Of a DNA stretch of 64,000 nucleotides, positions 52,888 to 63,559 are shown piece after piece. Under the pieces are notes generated by a model that was given only the letters and a program-made list of their open reading frames with translations, made no database searches and was not told where the DNA came from. Within the stretch, counting starts at the first letter, position 1. Each line of letters starts with the position of its first letter. Origin of the DNA: Nematopogon swammerdamellus (Eukaryota > Arthropoda > Insecta > Lepidoptera > Adelidae); assembly GCA_946902875.1 (NCBI GenBank), contig OX336355.1:12619347-12683346 (forward strand). Reading direction: 5' to 3'. Position numbers and translations under genes: made by a program.

Positions 52888-53187
52888 ATATAAAAGAATA
52901 GCCCCACTGCATCTCTCCCCGTGTATGTCGTAAAAGGCGAATAAGGGATATGACTCCCTTCTTATATTACTAGGTGGTAGGGTTTAACCCGCCCGGGTTG
53001 GTACCACCGCACTGAATGAAAGGTCGGTCGAAACGGCTATGTAAATAGTTTGTGTTTTCCGTCCAGTTCAGTGTAGCCGGCACGATCGAAGGGAAGCACT
53101 GACGTGGCACCAAGTTCACCCGGTGTTATGGGCTGACATCACGGATGTTGAAGGTGATGTAGCCAACCGTGTCAGTTTCCATAAAAA
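52888..53187 (+). mobile_element. H-head SINE, nearly full
   Basis: AAAGAATAGCCCCACTGCAT, CATGTCG-like GTATGTCGTAAAAGGCG, ATATGACTCCCTTCTTATAT and the common body with a short A tail. It demonstrates the H head/body junction on the plus strand. Confidence 0.87.
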
Positions 53188-53214
53188 TACCTATAACCTA
53201 TACAAAACTTAATA

Positions 53215-53420
53215 ACCCTCCTCCAGGGGGGGGGGGGGGGGGTGAGCACTGTTTCGAGGACGCTAGCGGCGTTGCCTCGCTGGATGGCCACACTGATACG
53301 CTGCCTCAGGAACTCGAGCGAACGTTGTTCTCCTGAAGCAGCGTACAGGGGCATCCCGATGTCTTTCGCGAGCCGCTTTGTCTCCTCACACCATGCCCCC
53401 ATGGTATCCACCGAATAGTA
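53215..53420 (-). pseudogene. Retroelement C-terminal fragment (QRGNAA type)
   Basis: VDTMGAWCEETKRLAKDIGM, then GEQRSLEFLRQRISVAIQRG and NAASVLETV, and a run of prolines coded by the 17-bp G tract. The VETLG to QRGNAA order is intact here, in one frame. Confidence 0.68.
53226..53242 (+). repeat. 17-bp G run
   Basis: Uninterrupted G homopolymer inside a retroelement fragment. A second run of 14 G is at 39398-39411. Confidence 0.9.
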
Positions 53421-53424
53421 CTTA

Positions 53425-53556
53425 TTTTCTGTCCAGTTTAGCGAGGAACCGATACAACCAGATATAATCAATTGACATGGAACCTAGTTCAGCGAGGTGT
53501 TGAGCTGACATCACGGTTGTAGCATGCGATGTAGCCAACCATACAATTAGGAAAGT
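53425..53556 (+). mobile_element. SINE body relic
   Basis: TTTTCTGTCCAGTTTAGCG, GACATGGAACCTAGTTCAGC and GATGTAGCCAACCAT match the second half of the common body with many changes. It adjoins a LINE fragment. Confidence 0.55.
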
Positions 53557-53586
53557 TTATATTGTTGGTGATCGAATTTTAATATG

Positions 53587-54125
53587 TTAATTGGGTGAAT
53601 CAACTTTTTCTTGTTTTTGTTATCTGTCTGAAAACAGGATATTATCTTGATAAATTCACATTATATATATATACATATTTTAATAGTTACAGCAACTCTA
53701 AGATAAGTAATTGATTAATAAGAAAGAAGATGCACAAAGAATTTTGAGTATAAAAAAAAAATTGGTTACCCTGGGGACAACCCCTTTTTTCCATACAAAA
53801 CTGGGGACAAAATCGTCCCCTGGGTCACCCCAAAAAATTTGATTAATGTTTTTATTTTAAATAGTTCTCTTCTTTTATTTCAATTGCCTATCTATGTATG
53901 GATGAGAAGAGCGGAAGAGCGCGTGTGGTGGCGTGTCTTGGGAGAGGCCTATGTCCAGCAGTGGATCGATACAGGCTGATGATGATGATGATGATGATGA
54001 TCTACCTAAGTATTTTATACTTATTGATTATCAACTAAATAATAAATTGTAATAAACTTTTTTTTTATTTGACTTTGCAGCTGGTTTTTACGTTACAAGA
54101 AAAAGTTGATTCACCCAATTGTTAA
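53587..54125. mobile_element. TTAA-flanked TIR element
   Basis: TTAATTGGGTGAATCAACTT and, on the right, AAGTTGATTCACCCAATTG with GTTAA: 23-27-bp inverted ends with TTAA at both edges, piggyBac-like. It contains an internal inverted repeat around CCTGGGGACAA (53763-53835) and an RTE-like 3' end. Confidence 0.65.
53890..54005 (+). mobile_element. RTE-like LINE 3' end with GAT tail
   Basis: RRAEERVWWRVLGEAYVQQW followed by IDTG and a stop, then GATGATGATGATGATGATGA. This matches the C-terminus and trinucleotide tail of lepidopteran RTE-like elements. It lies inside the element at 53587-54125. Confidence 0.7.
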
Positions 54126-54918
54126 TTCTTTATTATTTCTTTCATTTTAATCTCAATAATAAACTCCAAGTTAAAACAAGACCTCCTAAAACACCCAATT
54201 GCTACTGCCCTTAACGCAAACCATAAACGTAACTCCAGCAGTTTCGACAGAGTCGCCGAACCAAGCGCCCGTCCCTAATGGACAAATGGGCTAGTGATTT
54301 AGTGGGCACTTCTCTACGAGATTTAGGAGAGGAGCCGGCAGACAAAGGAGCGGTCTATGCTATTATTGTTCTTTGCGGTCGTGGAGTACCTTTTGTGAGA
54401 ATTTGCTGGTCACCATTTTAGATATCTGACGCTTCGATGAGTTATAGAAATGGCGTGCACACTTTGCTCTAAAGGTCAAATTACATTTACGGAAATGTGT
54501 TCTAGAAAAATTGTACCGTCGCGACGGAACCTTTGTTGTTTGTTGAAAACGTTGACTAACCACTGAACATATAGACCACGCATCAGCACACCTCCCGTCT
54601 ATAGTAGAGTGACTCTACTAGAGTCGAACCATCTATATTCTATACCCTTCGAGCCATAAATAATCCGACGAAAGACAATAGGCTAACCGATGAAACTAGT
54701 GAAGCGGCACCAGGCAGGAACGAACATCGACTTTTGTTGTCGATTTTTATCGATGCTATCGACAATATACATATTCGTATTATTTTAATTTTATTTTAAT
54801 CAGCAAAATTCCAAAGGGCTTCCATTTCATTCACACTTACAAGATTGCTTATTGTGTGAGAAAGATATCAAAAGATTTTCTATCCGGTTACAGCGCGCAT
54901 TCATTCATTACATTATAC

Positions 54919-55236
54919 CGTGTGGGTCCGGTACTTAAAAAGAATAGCCCCACTGCATCTCTCCCCGTGCATGTCGTAAAAGGCGACTAAGGGATAAGGA
55001 CAAGATGCCGTGCTAAAGGGCGACGGGTTCGCCACCTCTCACCTTGGCATGGTACTTCCACCGAGTCATGCAGCAGGTGGGTCTTCGTGCCTTACTTGCT
55101 GCTTGATCGATTGAATATTGTTCGAATACTTTGCGAAACGTGGTGGTCGGTGTTGTGCTGTAATTTACCAGAGTTCTTGCAGCACAACACCGATTACTCT
55201 GCTTACCCCGATTGTCGGGATTCAGCGTGTGTGATA
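54919..55236 (+). mobile_element. H-B element, full length
   Basis: ACCGTGTGGGTCCGGTACTT, head, then GGACAAGATGCCGTGC, B body and CTTACCCCGATTGTCGGG, ending in a TGTATGTATG run. Confidence 0.82.
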
Positions 55237-55466
55237 TGTATGTATGTCATTACATTATTGAAAACCTAATTTCCGTTTCTATTGTGAGATCCAAAACTGT
55301 CATATTCGTTTTCGATGGGCTCTTTAAGAGTCGTGATTTAGTTTTGCATCGATATATCAGTATGAACACTGTTTCGCATCCCTACCGAAAGTGACGTTTA
55401 TTGCCGCATAGGTCAAGAAGAAATAATTATAGTTTATGTACTTAAAGTGCGCAATGCAATGTGACC

Positions 55467-55668
55467 ATGGCAACCGGCGCACGTCGGTTACTCCAACGCT
55501 CGTTACTATACTACGGTAAACTTTCCTTAAAAAGAAATATACATATAATGTCGGGTCGCCTCTCACCCCCAAATATGGTTGAGGGAGGCGATAGCTGGCC
55601 CTGGCGTGATGCTCGTGAACGGGTGCTGTTTGTGGAGACTGGCCTGGCCTGCTCCAATTGGCAGCATG
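55467..55668 (+). CDS. Possible coding exon, unidentified
   Basis: An ORF with ATG at 55467 and again at 55548 (ATATAATG) reads MSGRLSPPNMVEGGDSWPWR and ends LFVETGLACSNWQH before a possible donor G|GTATAC at 55669. The composition is GC-richer and less repetitive than its surroundings. The leading part resembles a block at 23213-23265 (GTGACGTTTATTGC and AAGAAATAAT), so it may be TE-borne. Confidence 0.25.
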
Positions 55669-56230
55669 GTATACATACCTATGTATATACTACTTACCTG
55701 ACTGCATAATTAATTAGTTAACTCTTGACTAGGTACGATTAGTACCTCAATTTTATTAACCCATTGATAACTTGATACTTCAAGTATCTTAATATTCATA
55801 TATTTAAATTTTTTATTTTTTTATACTATTGTAGTATGTTTAATATACTAAAATAATTATGTTGATACAGTTTACGTATCAAAGTTTGACAATGGCTCTT
55901 TTTTTTTTTTTTTATTGATACGCGAGACTCTTGGCACCGTCAGCATGGATTGTTGATCTTTACACCTGATTCACTTAATTAATAAGTCTTTGTAGTCAGA
56001 ACTCTCAGCAAAATTGTTAATCTTGCTCTCAAGCTGTGTTTTCGATAGAAGCGATGTTATTATGTGACTAGTCACTAAATTACTTGTCATAATATGTATA
56101 AAACAGAAATACCCTGCGAAGTTTCTTATCGGTTCTTCTTCGTATGTGTAATCAAACCGGATAGAACAAATTGTGACAAGTTCGAGTGCAGTCTAACTGC
56201 CATATGAATGATCAATAACAATACTCGTTG

Positions 56231-56299
56231 TCAGCCTCGGTAGCTCAGTGCTGCGGTCGGTCGACTGTTGGTAAGCAACGCTGAGCGCGGTCAGCGAGG
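56231..56299 (+). mobile_element. 5S-head SINE, 5' part of head
   Basis: TCAGCCTCGGTAGCTCAGTG to ACGCTGAGCGCGGTCAG, then unrelated sequence (CGAGGAATTC). The B-box side and body are absent. Confidence 0.8.
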
Positions 56300-56499
56300 A
56301 ATTCAAATTAAGTACTGCTCAGTGCGTGTGCGGTGCGGGCGGAGGTAGAAAGGGGACGATCGCGTCAAACACCTCCAAGCACTCCCCATGGAAAAATGTA
56401 TACTCGTAGAACACGCATCGACATCCCTACGAAGTCGCAGTGGTTGTAGATCGATGACGTAAGATTTACTTCGTCTGCTTTGTAGGTTTCTTTAATGTA

Positions 56500-57170
56500 A
56501 ACCAACATGGGTGGCTGTGCCGAGAGACCAGTGATGCAGTCGACCTCACGAAACCACGCTCAGTTAGGCGCCATGCCAGCATATTTGCGGACTGTTCTGT
56601 TCACGTTCTGTTGCTACGCTGTCCAGCCTGTTAATACGACGTTTGCAGACATCCAGGTTAAAGGATTCGGGAATAACACTCGCCGGAAGACAGTTCCACA
56701 TCCTAGCGGTGCGACGAAGAAACTATTTAGAGAACCGATGTGTTCACAAAAGCCCAATGTCAACAACAAAAGACTGCAGAGCCTCTCTGCGACGAGTCAC
56801 GAGGAGATAGGTACGGGTGGCAGGGAATAAAGTATGCTAGTTACACAGAGTAGCCTCCATGAAAGTACCTGTAAAACAGACGGAGCGAACCTACAAATCG
56901 TCTGTGACTCAGATACTCCAGACCATCTGTAAGTTTCGGGTCACCAACAAGACGGATGGCTTGGCGCTGTATCGAGTCCAAGGACGCAAGCAGATATTGG
57001 GTACTATACCCTCCCAGATGTGACTGCAGTACTCCATCACCGGCCTAATCTGTGTTTTGTACGACAGGAATAGTTGTGCCGGTGAGAAGAAACGCCGTTT
57101 GCGGAAAAGTATTCCCAATTTTCTCGATGCAGTTTTAGCCTTATAGACTTGATTAAATTGCCGGACGGGA
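56500..57170 (-). pseudogene. Jockey-like RT C-terminal region, broken
   Basis: The longest open part (57118-56909) reads FSPAQLFLSYKTQIRPVMEY and CSHIWEG, the thumb motif. Downstream fragments in other frames give RRTARMWNCLPASV-like and NLDVCKRRINR-like ends. Stops and frameshifts are frequent. Confidence 0.7.
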
Positions 57171-57864
57171 ACCTACGTTTTTGGAAATGTTGGTTCCAAT
57201 GAGGTCCAAGTGCTCCGATACAGGCATAACGCTGCCTTGAAGGTATAATTGACTGAAGCTTTTAAAGTTCGTATTTAAATAAATAGGTACATACTTACTC
57301 GTATATTTATAAATCCACAATAATGAAGACCAGCCGTGAAATCGGGTACTCATTCGTTCGATATTATAAATGGTTTTCGAAGAGCTTTCGAATAATATTA
57401 TAAACAATATAATATGGAATATAGAAATACTGGAGTTAAGCATGCGTCTGAAACCAGCTCATACTTTCAAAATGTATCATACAATGTATTATGCAATGAA
57501 ATGGTCGATGGTGTTTGAGCAGGGATATCGTCAACTTCTTAAGGCAATAAAACCTTATTAAATTAATATATTTGTTTTTCTCTGAAACGGTTTATAATAG
57601 CAGATTATTGAGAACTGGTTGTATAGTGGGCTCACATGAAAATGAATCAACTATCACTTTGTTCTGCTCTTCTAAAAGGTACGAATAGGTATTCTTTCTC
57701 ATTCAGCATTTACATATTTTATATTCGAAATACCTATGTTCTATATATTTTTAGTAATTTTTAAATGTTGATGGTTCAAGCGATGTGTTATTGTCTTAAT
57801 TAGACGACGACGAAATTTGACTACGAAGATGGACAATGCGGAAACCGTCCGTCAATAAAGAAAT

Positions 57865-58056
57865 CCCCGACCCTTAAAAATTCAAAAATAATTTCAGTTT
57901 ACTTACTTAAAGGAGTCGGGGGACCACTAAGTAAATAAAATATAAAAACTCAGAGCTGCGCGGGAATTTACTTAGCGGTCTCCCGACTTATTTTTTATTA
58001 AATTTTTTGTTGAAAGTTTAAAACGGAAGTAATTTTAAAAATTTTAAGGGTCGGGG
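57865..58056. mobile_element. MITE, CCCCGACCCTTAAAAAT family
   Basis: The outer ends CCCCGACCCTTAAAAATT and AATTTTAAGGGTCGGGG are near-perfect inverted repeats. The interior matches 28278-28465 (CTTAAAGGAGTCGGGGGACC). Confidence 0.8.
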
Positions 58057-58621
58057 CTGTTTTTAAATTTTTGGCTTCTTTTTTTTTAAATAGGAAAATA
58101 CTCGCTGTTTTTTTAACAGAAGGATCCACTTTGTTGAAGAGATAGGGACCCGGGAAGGTATAACACTCGGTATGACACTTTTGAACAAAACTATAGAATA
58201 CTCTCAATAAAAATTTTGGTGGTTTCATGCGAAATAGGTTTATAATCATAATAGGTTTTACTGACTATTATTGGGCGCGCTCCTGTCGGAACTAAGCGCC
58301 ATTCCCCTCGTTTGTGCACTGAACCTGAGTACATATTCCCTATGTAGCCGTTTCAACTGACCTTCATTCAGTGTGTCGGTCGGTCGGTGTCAATCCCCAA
58401 GAAGTCTCCATGTAAACCCGCCACGACACGATTAAAGCTGTGCCGTCAATGCACCAAGTAATCGTATGTTATTTATTTGCCTCGGTCGTGCCCTTACACT
58501 GTGTCGCCTTACCGTGCCCTTGAGCAAGGCAACTTAACAGATGCATGCCTTCTTACGGCTATATTGTAAGTTGAAAAGTATGTTAAGATAAACAAGCAAA
58601 TACACAAATCAAAGCCATAAT

Positions 58622-58768
58622 TTTTTTTTTCTTTATGGAAACTGACACGGTTGGCTACATCACCTACAACATCCGTGATGTCATCCCATAACACCAGGTG
58701 AACAAGGTGCAATTTCAGTGCTTCCCTTCATTTCATGTCGGCTACACTGAACTGGACGGAAAACACGG
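58622..58768 (-). mobile_element. SINE body fragment
   Basis: Reverse body copy, T-run to GAACTGGACGGAAAACACGG, 5' truncated at the point where another plus-strand relic region begins. Confidence 0.82.
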
Positions 58769-58847
58769 ATAGGATAAGGTTACTCCAACAGTCGTCGTCT
58801 CTTCGGCTAATTTGCCCAGCCCACTGCCACTTGAGCACACCCGGTGT

Positions 58848-58986
58848 TCAATAAAGTTGAGTGTAGCCGGAGCGAACACACGAGAAGCATTGCCATGTCA
58901 CATACTTTCATCAGGATCATGGTGTAAATGTTATGGACATCATAATTCTAGCAGATCATGTGGCCAACCATATTAGGTTATATACG
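58848..58986 (+). mobile_element. Degenerate SINE body relic
   Basis: GTTGAGTGTAGCCGG, GAAGCATTGCCATG and ATGTGGCCAACCATATTAGG follow the order of the common body at low identity. Confidence 0.45.
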
Positions 58987-58999
58987 AAAGCTGTGTACA

Positions 59000-60439
59000 T
59001 ATAAATGTCAAAATATATAGTACCTCGGCGACCGAACTTCGCTCGGCGTCAACAGATATCACTACATGATTTTTTTTTTGATGATTTCTCAGGTATTACA
59101 TCCATGCATCTAGATAAACTTGAAAAATAAAACATTATCTGAATACAAAATTTTATCAAAATCGTTAAGATCCGTTTCTGAAAAACCAAATATATACATA
59201 CATACACACATAAATATATAAGAATTGCTCACTTAAAGTAATAGGATTGTTACAGAAAATTAATTAGTTATTCACACATATTAGAACTCAATATAATAGA
59301 ATCCCAACCTTACTAGCACGGAATAAAACTAAATTGAATTACAAGATTAATTAGAAGCAGCAATATTCCTGGGTTTATTCAATAGAACAGACCGAGCCCA
59401 ATAATATGATAATTTTTAACCAAAATTATCGACGTATACAGCTTCCATAACCACAGCGTCATCAACACGGACCGCGGGTTTGCCGAGTGATTCGATGTGT
59501 TTACATGTCGACTAAAGTATCGATAAAAAGTTTAATCGACAACGACTTTATTTTGGTACCATAACATATGAGAACTTTCGTAGAACTTCCCTATAAGCCA
59601 GACTCAAATAACAAGAAATTTCACATTCTTATTTATTTATTACCTACCCTAGGTTTTTATTTGTACCTTCACCACTACGTTTGATTGAAATCGTATGGAT
59701 TCGTTGAATAATATTTTTGTGATACTCAAAATTGAAAATTAAACCATAAAATCTATTCAAAATAGAAAATCTAGAATATCAATTGTATATAATGCCAGAG
59801 TCACTCAATGCTAATGAACTGAGTTAATTTTTGGCATGATTAATGAAGATTAGATAAGATTAAGATTAGTATACACGAGAAGCACTTGGGGCATGCCCAT
59901 GCTTTAAAACAAAAATAATGCGTCTTGAGGTTAAATAACGGAACCAACTTAAAACGACTTGCTCCTTACTATAGCCCGTTGTTAGTTAGTTAAAAAGCTC
60001 AGATCACTAACCCTTTTCATAGACATCCCCAAACCATCGACTACCTCGCATCCCGCCGTCCTAAGCCCGCGTCCAAACGGCGCGCAAGCAGACGTTAATC
60101 CAAGATTGATGAATGTATCGGGGCTCGTGCCTTTGTCGACTCCGGACTCTGGTCTCCGGCTAGCCAGGTAGCGGCTACCGGTGTTAGCCATCCCTTGGCG
60201 TCAATTCACTAATAGGGTTCGAGAATCGAGTACGGTGCCGAATAAAATGAACCGAATGTACCAATCATGTCTTCTTCCTCTACTCTCGGCCTAGCTAAAG
60301 AAGGAACGTAGCGTTCGTCTGGAGTGATCTCACTCGCCAATCCTAGTAGAGTAATTGAGAAACGATTAGGTACGATATTTAAAGCAAAATTACAGAACTA
60401 TTTATATTTCACTCCATGCGTCTCTAAACCCCCAAACAA
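59000..60439. other. Unassigned sequence with a GC-richer block
   Basis: 59975-60340 is GC-richer and open on the minus strand for 69 codons (MANTGSRYLASRRPESGVDK); this may be the coding part of the LINE whose 3' UTR follows at 60440, but I recognise no motif. Confidence 0.3.
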
Positions 60440-60550
60440 TGGCTAGTATAAATCACTGTAAGGGATAAGTCCGCCTTTAACCGTCATGTAACCGTGTTGT
60501 GCTTGTCTATGTAAAATGTTTAGATCAATAAAGTATTTTTGTCTACCTCT
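60440..60550 (+). mobile_element. LINE 3' UTR (GATAAGTCCGCC family)
   Basis: CACTGTAAGGGATAAGTCCG, CCTTTAACCGTCATGTAACC, GATCAATAAAGTATTTTTG and CTACCTCTCTAC. Confidence 0.65.
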
Positions 60551-61628
60551 CTACAGTGCGAATCTATAGCGAAGAAACGTCATTCCTCGATCGGGCTAGA
60601 GATTTTTCGATTGAAATAAAATCTGGTGAAACTAAGTTTGATGCATAATGGCGTAACTAGAAATTAGACTATGGTATATTTTCCAAATCGTAGAAATTGA
60701 CAGCAGCGACAGTCAACTTACCACTGCAAAATATTGTCTTATCTCCTCCGGTAAAGTCTCGTCCAATAGTAATTTGTCGGTTAAAGTGACATTTCTCATA
60801 CATTTGACAGGAGTTAACCGACAGCTACATAGTTGAAGATTGTGAAATTCCGATAGCCTATTTGTTTATTTAAACGGGTAAAATGCCAAAATCGCAATTC
60901 ACCTTTTACTCAAAATATGAAATTAAATGAAAATATACTTTATTGTACACCATTGTATAAAAGGGTCACAAAAGGCGAGTTTGATGGCGTGCGGCATTCT
61001 TTAAAAACTAAAGGATGTGGAAATCGTGTAGGGGCGAACAATGCAGTACTAAAAATATCGTATTCGATTCTCGATTTTGCTACCAGTGAATCGACCTCGA
61101 GACCGGACGCTACCTTCATTGGGCTGAGAGAAAATTATGAAATATGATCTTAATAAATGCCTCCGGGTTTGTTGTCGGCCACTTTATTAAGAGCCGGTTC
61201 TGCGTTTTGTATTATTTCTGTCTGAGGACGGTTTTTCAAAGGATTATTTTGGATAATTGACATGTTTTTTGGGAAGCTTCTGTGAGCAGTACGCATCGTG
61301 AACAGAAAATAATCTTTAAAAACCTTGTCGATTACTTTTTTTATAGGGAACCGATACGGTGGATGTGTGTACAATCGGGCACACCACTCCTCGCGAAACC
61401 ACGCTCAGTGAGGTGCCATGCCGGCGACGAGGCGGACTAAAGTTATTGTCATCGATTTTATTGGAACTCTTTCTTAAGACTCCCACGCTATAGGAGCCAG
61501 GAAGACAATCACCGGAAACATTTTAGGTTTCCGTATCCCGTACGGAAGCCTATTACTAAGCCTAATACGCTGTCTGTCTGTCCTACTGCGTATCTTTGGA
61601 ACCATAATAGCTAGTCGGTTGAAATTTT

Positions 61629-63559
61629 GGGTTGGGCGCGGAACGCCTTAATCGCATTTTGACCGAGTAGCGAAAAGACTTAATCGCAAAATGACCAAAT
61701 CGTAAAACCATAAAGCAAAATGACTAACTAGCAAAACGACTAGCTCGTAAAATGACGAAATAGCTAAAAGACTAAATTGTGTTTTGTTTATTAGAAGTAC
61801 AATAAAAAACAAAATAGAGTATTTTCTATTTTGTATTTATTTTGTTTAATTACGTAACAAGGAATTTACAGATGATAATAATTTAAGAGAACCGGGAAGT
61901 CCACTTTTCTCCATACATCATGGATTGTTGAGCCGACGACGCCCAAAAGCATTCGTTTTAGAACGGGGCCTGCGAATGCCGTGCCGGCGTGACACATGCC
62001 TTTTTACGCGTCTCTTGAATGATCCTAAGTCATACACTGAAGGAAACACATCGGGAGGAAGTGCATTCCAGAGTTTCGCAGTGCGGAAGATAAAAGAAAT
62101 ACTGGAGCGCTTAGTCCGCACTTTAGGCAGCTCTACAGTGTAGGGATGCATTCCCTGTCTGTTACGCGTGGACCTATGGTAAAATGGTGAAGTCGGAATC
62201 GTTTCGAACAGCTCCTCAGAGCATTCACCGTTCAACAGTCGATAGAACACACTTAATGACCCTATGTCTCTACGGAGCTGCAAAGGTTCAAGTTTGCAGG
62301 ACACTTCAAAGTCGTTAATTTGACGAACTGCACGTCTTTGGATCGAGTCTAACAAGCCAAGTCGATACTGAGCAGCCCCACCCCCAAGATGCGAGCAATA
62401 CTCCATGCATGACCTCACCTGCGACTTATACAGCAGCAGGATTTGGTCAGGCGTAAAGTATCTCCGCGCATTATTCAGGACGCCCAGCTTTTTGGAGGCG
62501 AGCTTGACTTTGTCCTCGATGTGACGGCCGAAGTTGAGTTCGCGGGTTAAGTCCACTCCAAGGATACTAAAGTGGTCATAGACGTTCAACCTTGTGCCCT
62601 GGAATTCGGGGGCTGAGCGAAATGGCGATTTTTTCGCACTAAACGCACACGCCTGTGTTTTTGTTGAGTTGAACTGTACCAGATTTTCCTGACCCCATAA
62701 TGAAATTAGGTGTAGGGTTTTCTCAACTTCAGCAACAACACTACGCCTGCCTTCCTTCACTTCCTCCTTACTGGCACTGGGGCGGCTGCTGTAGCGTCCG
62801 TGTACCGTGCTGTCATCTGCATAACAGTGAATATCACCAAGGGATAATAAGTCATTGACATGCAGAAGGAACAGCGTAGGCGATATTACGGAGCCTTGTG
62901 GAACGCCGGCGTTCACAGTCATGGTATCAGAGCAGCAGCCGTCTACTAGGACCTGAATGCTGCGGCCATGCAGGAAGTCGGCGATCCAGTCGCACACAGT
63001 GTGTAAAATATATTATCAATATCTATGCCCCTGTGTTGTCCTTTTTTCGTTATTTCATTTTAAATGAAATATATTTGATTATAAAAATGTGAAAATATAG
63101 CAATTAATTTTCATATTTTTATATGGAAAACACAAAAAAAATTTTAATTAAGACAGAGGCATCCAGTAGGCTTTTGTTCATAGCAAAAAAATATACCACT
63201 TAAATTGAGGAAGAATAAAGACATGAAAAAGGACTTCGCCTATTATGACAATTAAATTTTTTTTGTATTTATCATAAATTTTATTATTTGTGGCCAGTAA
63301 GTATATAGCTAATCAAGAAACATATATAATTCTGAGTGTATAGATAGGACGCAACAAGTAAACATTTTTTGATGTTGAATGTACAAACGCTATGTAGACT
63401 TTTCATAAAGTGGTCGTTTTGCGATTCGGTCCTTTGGAGATCTGGACTTTGCACTACTTAGTCATTTTGCTTTATGGTCGTTTTACGACTTGGTCATTTT
63501 GCGATTTATTCTTTTCGCTACTCGGTCAATATGCGATTAAGACGTTCAGCGCCCAACCC
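61629..63559. mobile_element. Long-TIR transposon with 8-bp duplication
   Basis: Both ends read inward GGGTTGGGCGC and the inverted termini continue for about 105 bp with around nine differences. They are flanked by the perfect 8-bp duplication GAAATTTT (61621-61628 and 63560-63567), suggesting a hAT or P-like mechanism. The termini consist of degenerate repeats of AATCGCAAAATGACCAA-like units. No transposase is seen; the main content is an RT ORF at 61918-62997 and AT-rich filler. Confidence 0.82.
61918..62997 (-). CDS. Reverse transcriptase C-terminal half, 359 codons
   Basis: Jockey-like non-LTR RT from the palm onward. GVPQGSVISPTLFLLHVNDL, then HCYADDSTVHG with the catalytic YADD, the thumb (FSILGVDL, LLLYKSQVRSCMEYCSH, SIQRRAVRQINDF) and the C-terminal signature LWNALPPDVFPS plus LGSFKRRVKRHVSRRHG. 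The fingers and endonuclease are absent. The frame is open without a break, unusual in this degraded landscape, but it lacks a proper start (the first usable codon is GTG) and shows no poly(A) 3' end. It lies wholly inside the long-TIR element. Confidence 0.85.
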   Translation of the reverse strand: MCDWIADFLHGRSIQVLVDGCCSDTMTVNAGVPQGSVISPTLFLLHVNDLLSLGDIHCYADDSTVHGRYSSRPSASKEEVKEGRRSVVAEVEKTLHLISLWGQENLVQFNSTKTQACAFSAKKSPFRSAPEFQGTRLNVYDHFSILGVDLTRELNFGRHIEDKVKLASKKLGVLNNARRYFTPDQILLLYKSQVRSCMEYCSHLGGGAAQYRLGLLDSIQRRAVRQINDFEVSCKLEPLQLRRDIGSLSVFYRLLNGECSEELFETIPTSPFYHRSTRNRQGMHPYTVELPKVRTKRSSISFIFRTAKLWNALPPDVFPSVYDLGSFKRRVKRHVSRRHGIRRPRSKTNAFGRRRLNNP

